Shown: piece by piece, positions 48,196-48,420 of the stretch | Layout: each line of letters opens with the position of its first letter | Position numbering within the stretch: position 1 is the first letter of the stretch | Assembly: GCA_903951425.1 (NCBI GenBank) | Contig: CAJBBX010000052.1 | Location: 1-48,420 of the forward strand | Length of the DNA stretch: 48,420 bases | Direction of reading: 5' to 3' | From: an uncultured Chthonomonas sp. | Lineage (GTDB): Bacteria > Armatimonadota > Chthonomonadetes > Chthonomonadales > CAJBBX01 | Notes under the pieces: model-generated | Told to the model about the DNA's origin: nothing | The model's input: the letters and a program-made list of their open reading frames with translations, nothing else | The model's database searches: none | Made by a program: the position numbers and the translations under genes

Positions 48196-48225
48196 GACAC
48201 GAACTCACACGGACGGGCACGGACT
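48196..48225. repeat. 10-bp tandem repeat, three units (ACACGGAC type)
   Basis: Units GACACGAACT, CACACGGACG and GGCACGGACT match the unit and period of the repeat at 33871-33910, more than 14 kb away. Confidence 0.65.
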
Positions 48226-48235
48226 TGCCTTTGCC

Positions 48236-48391
48236 GTCATCCTGAGGCCGCCGTATGGCCGAAGGACCCCCCGGAGGGTGCCGAGGGCACTACCGAACCG
48301 CACGGTTTCCCCCGGGCATACGGCGGGTCGCGAGGGGCGTCGGCCCGGCCGGCGACTTACGGGGGGTCCTTCCGCTTCGCGTCAGGATGAC
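48236..48391. repeat. REP/MITE-like palindrome, second copy
   Basis: The left arm (48236-48273) starts GTCATCCTGA and ends GAAGGACCCCCCG. The right arm (48360-48391) starts CGGGGGGTCCTTC and ends TCAGGATGAC. The outer 10 bases and inner 13 bases pair perfectly, with unrelated bases between them. The sequence GTCAAGGGCGG follows the right end, as at the 46852-46986 copy. Confidence 0.7.
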
Positions 48392-48420
48392 GTCAAGGGC
48401 GGCTCCCACCGGTAAGCCGG

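Noticed and set aside
1-48420. tRNA or rRNA genes
   Set aside because: I found no cloverleaf-like stretch with a GTTCGANTC arm and no rRNA-like sequence, though a covariance-model scan was not possible.

Overview
The window is high-GC, densely coded bacterial DNA, most consistent with the phylum Armatimonadota. The best clue is the prepilin-type protein at 22163-22921, whose N-terminus ([20 protein letters not shown], then an [20 protein letters not shown] stretch) is the form that recurs in that phylum. GntR/LacI chimeric regulators, many secreted glycoside-hydrolase-like proteins and a Tat-exported Gfo/Idh/MocA oxidoreductase fit this too. The taxonomic call is an inference from family knowledge; there is no rRNA, and I saw no tRNA.

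Layout. 1-4.0 kb (minus): two tandem paralogous secreted RCC1-propeller/Ig-like proteins, the first cut by the window edge. 4.1-5.6 kb (minus): a cation-efflux transporter, an overlapping 51-residue membrane peptide and a zinc-ribbon protein with a His/Asp-rich tail. 5.75-7.7 kb (minus): a NarL-type response regulator and histidine kinase. 7.8-9.6 kb (plus): a uroporphyrinogen-decarboxylase-family protein and a ThuA-like protein. 9.65-13.67 kb (plus): a defence-type cassette with an XRE regulator, an ImmA/IrrE protease, a frameshifted DNA methyltransferase-nuclease and a hypothetical gene. It is flanked by what look like the first 21 codons and the last ~30 codons of a different DNA methylase gene. 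14-18.7 kb: a short doubtful gene, a CHASE4 hybrid histidine kinase and an outer-membrane porin. 19-20.7 kb: glnS. 20.8-26.8 kb (plus): GntR/LacI regulator, prepilin, small Pro/Gly-rich membrane protein, FGGY sugar kinase and sialate O-acetylesterase. 26.9-29.3 kb (plus): DinB-like protein, ruvA, isochorismatase-like hydrolase and a membrane protein. 29.4-33.8 kb (minus): archease, rtcB, PAP2 phosphatase and a DUF4091 protein. 34-35.4 kb: Tat-exported oxidoreductase. 35.4-46.5 kb (minus): a tightly packed five-gene run of secreted glycoside-hydrolase-like proteins with recF embedded in it. 46.5-48.4 kb: palindromic repeats around an FGE-sulfatase-fold protein whose Asn-rich C-terminus looks like the variable region of a diversity-generating retroelement target.

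How the genes work together. The cell appears to export many carbohydrate-active enzymes (14-4-42-like hydrolases, GH95-like/DUF5703, DUF4091, sialate esterase). It can phosphorylate released sugars (FGGY kinase), take solutes in through a porin and sense conditions with two-component systems. RNA repair (RtcB-archease) and DNA repair (RecF, RuvA) genes sit inside these metabolic runs.

The most interesting signals are the apparent replacement of one restriction-modification gene by another cassette (9657-13667), the DGR-like variable region (47090-47205), two families of dispersed intergenic repeats, and a perfect 16-bp-arm operator-like palindrome ahead of the XRE/ImmA pair.
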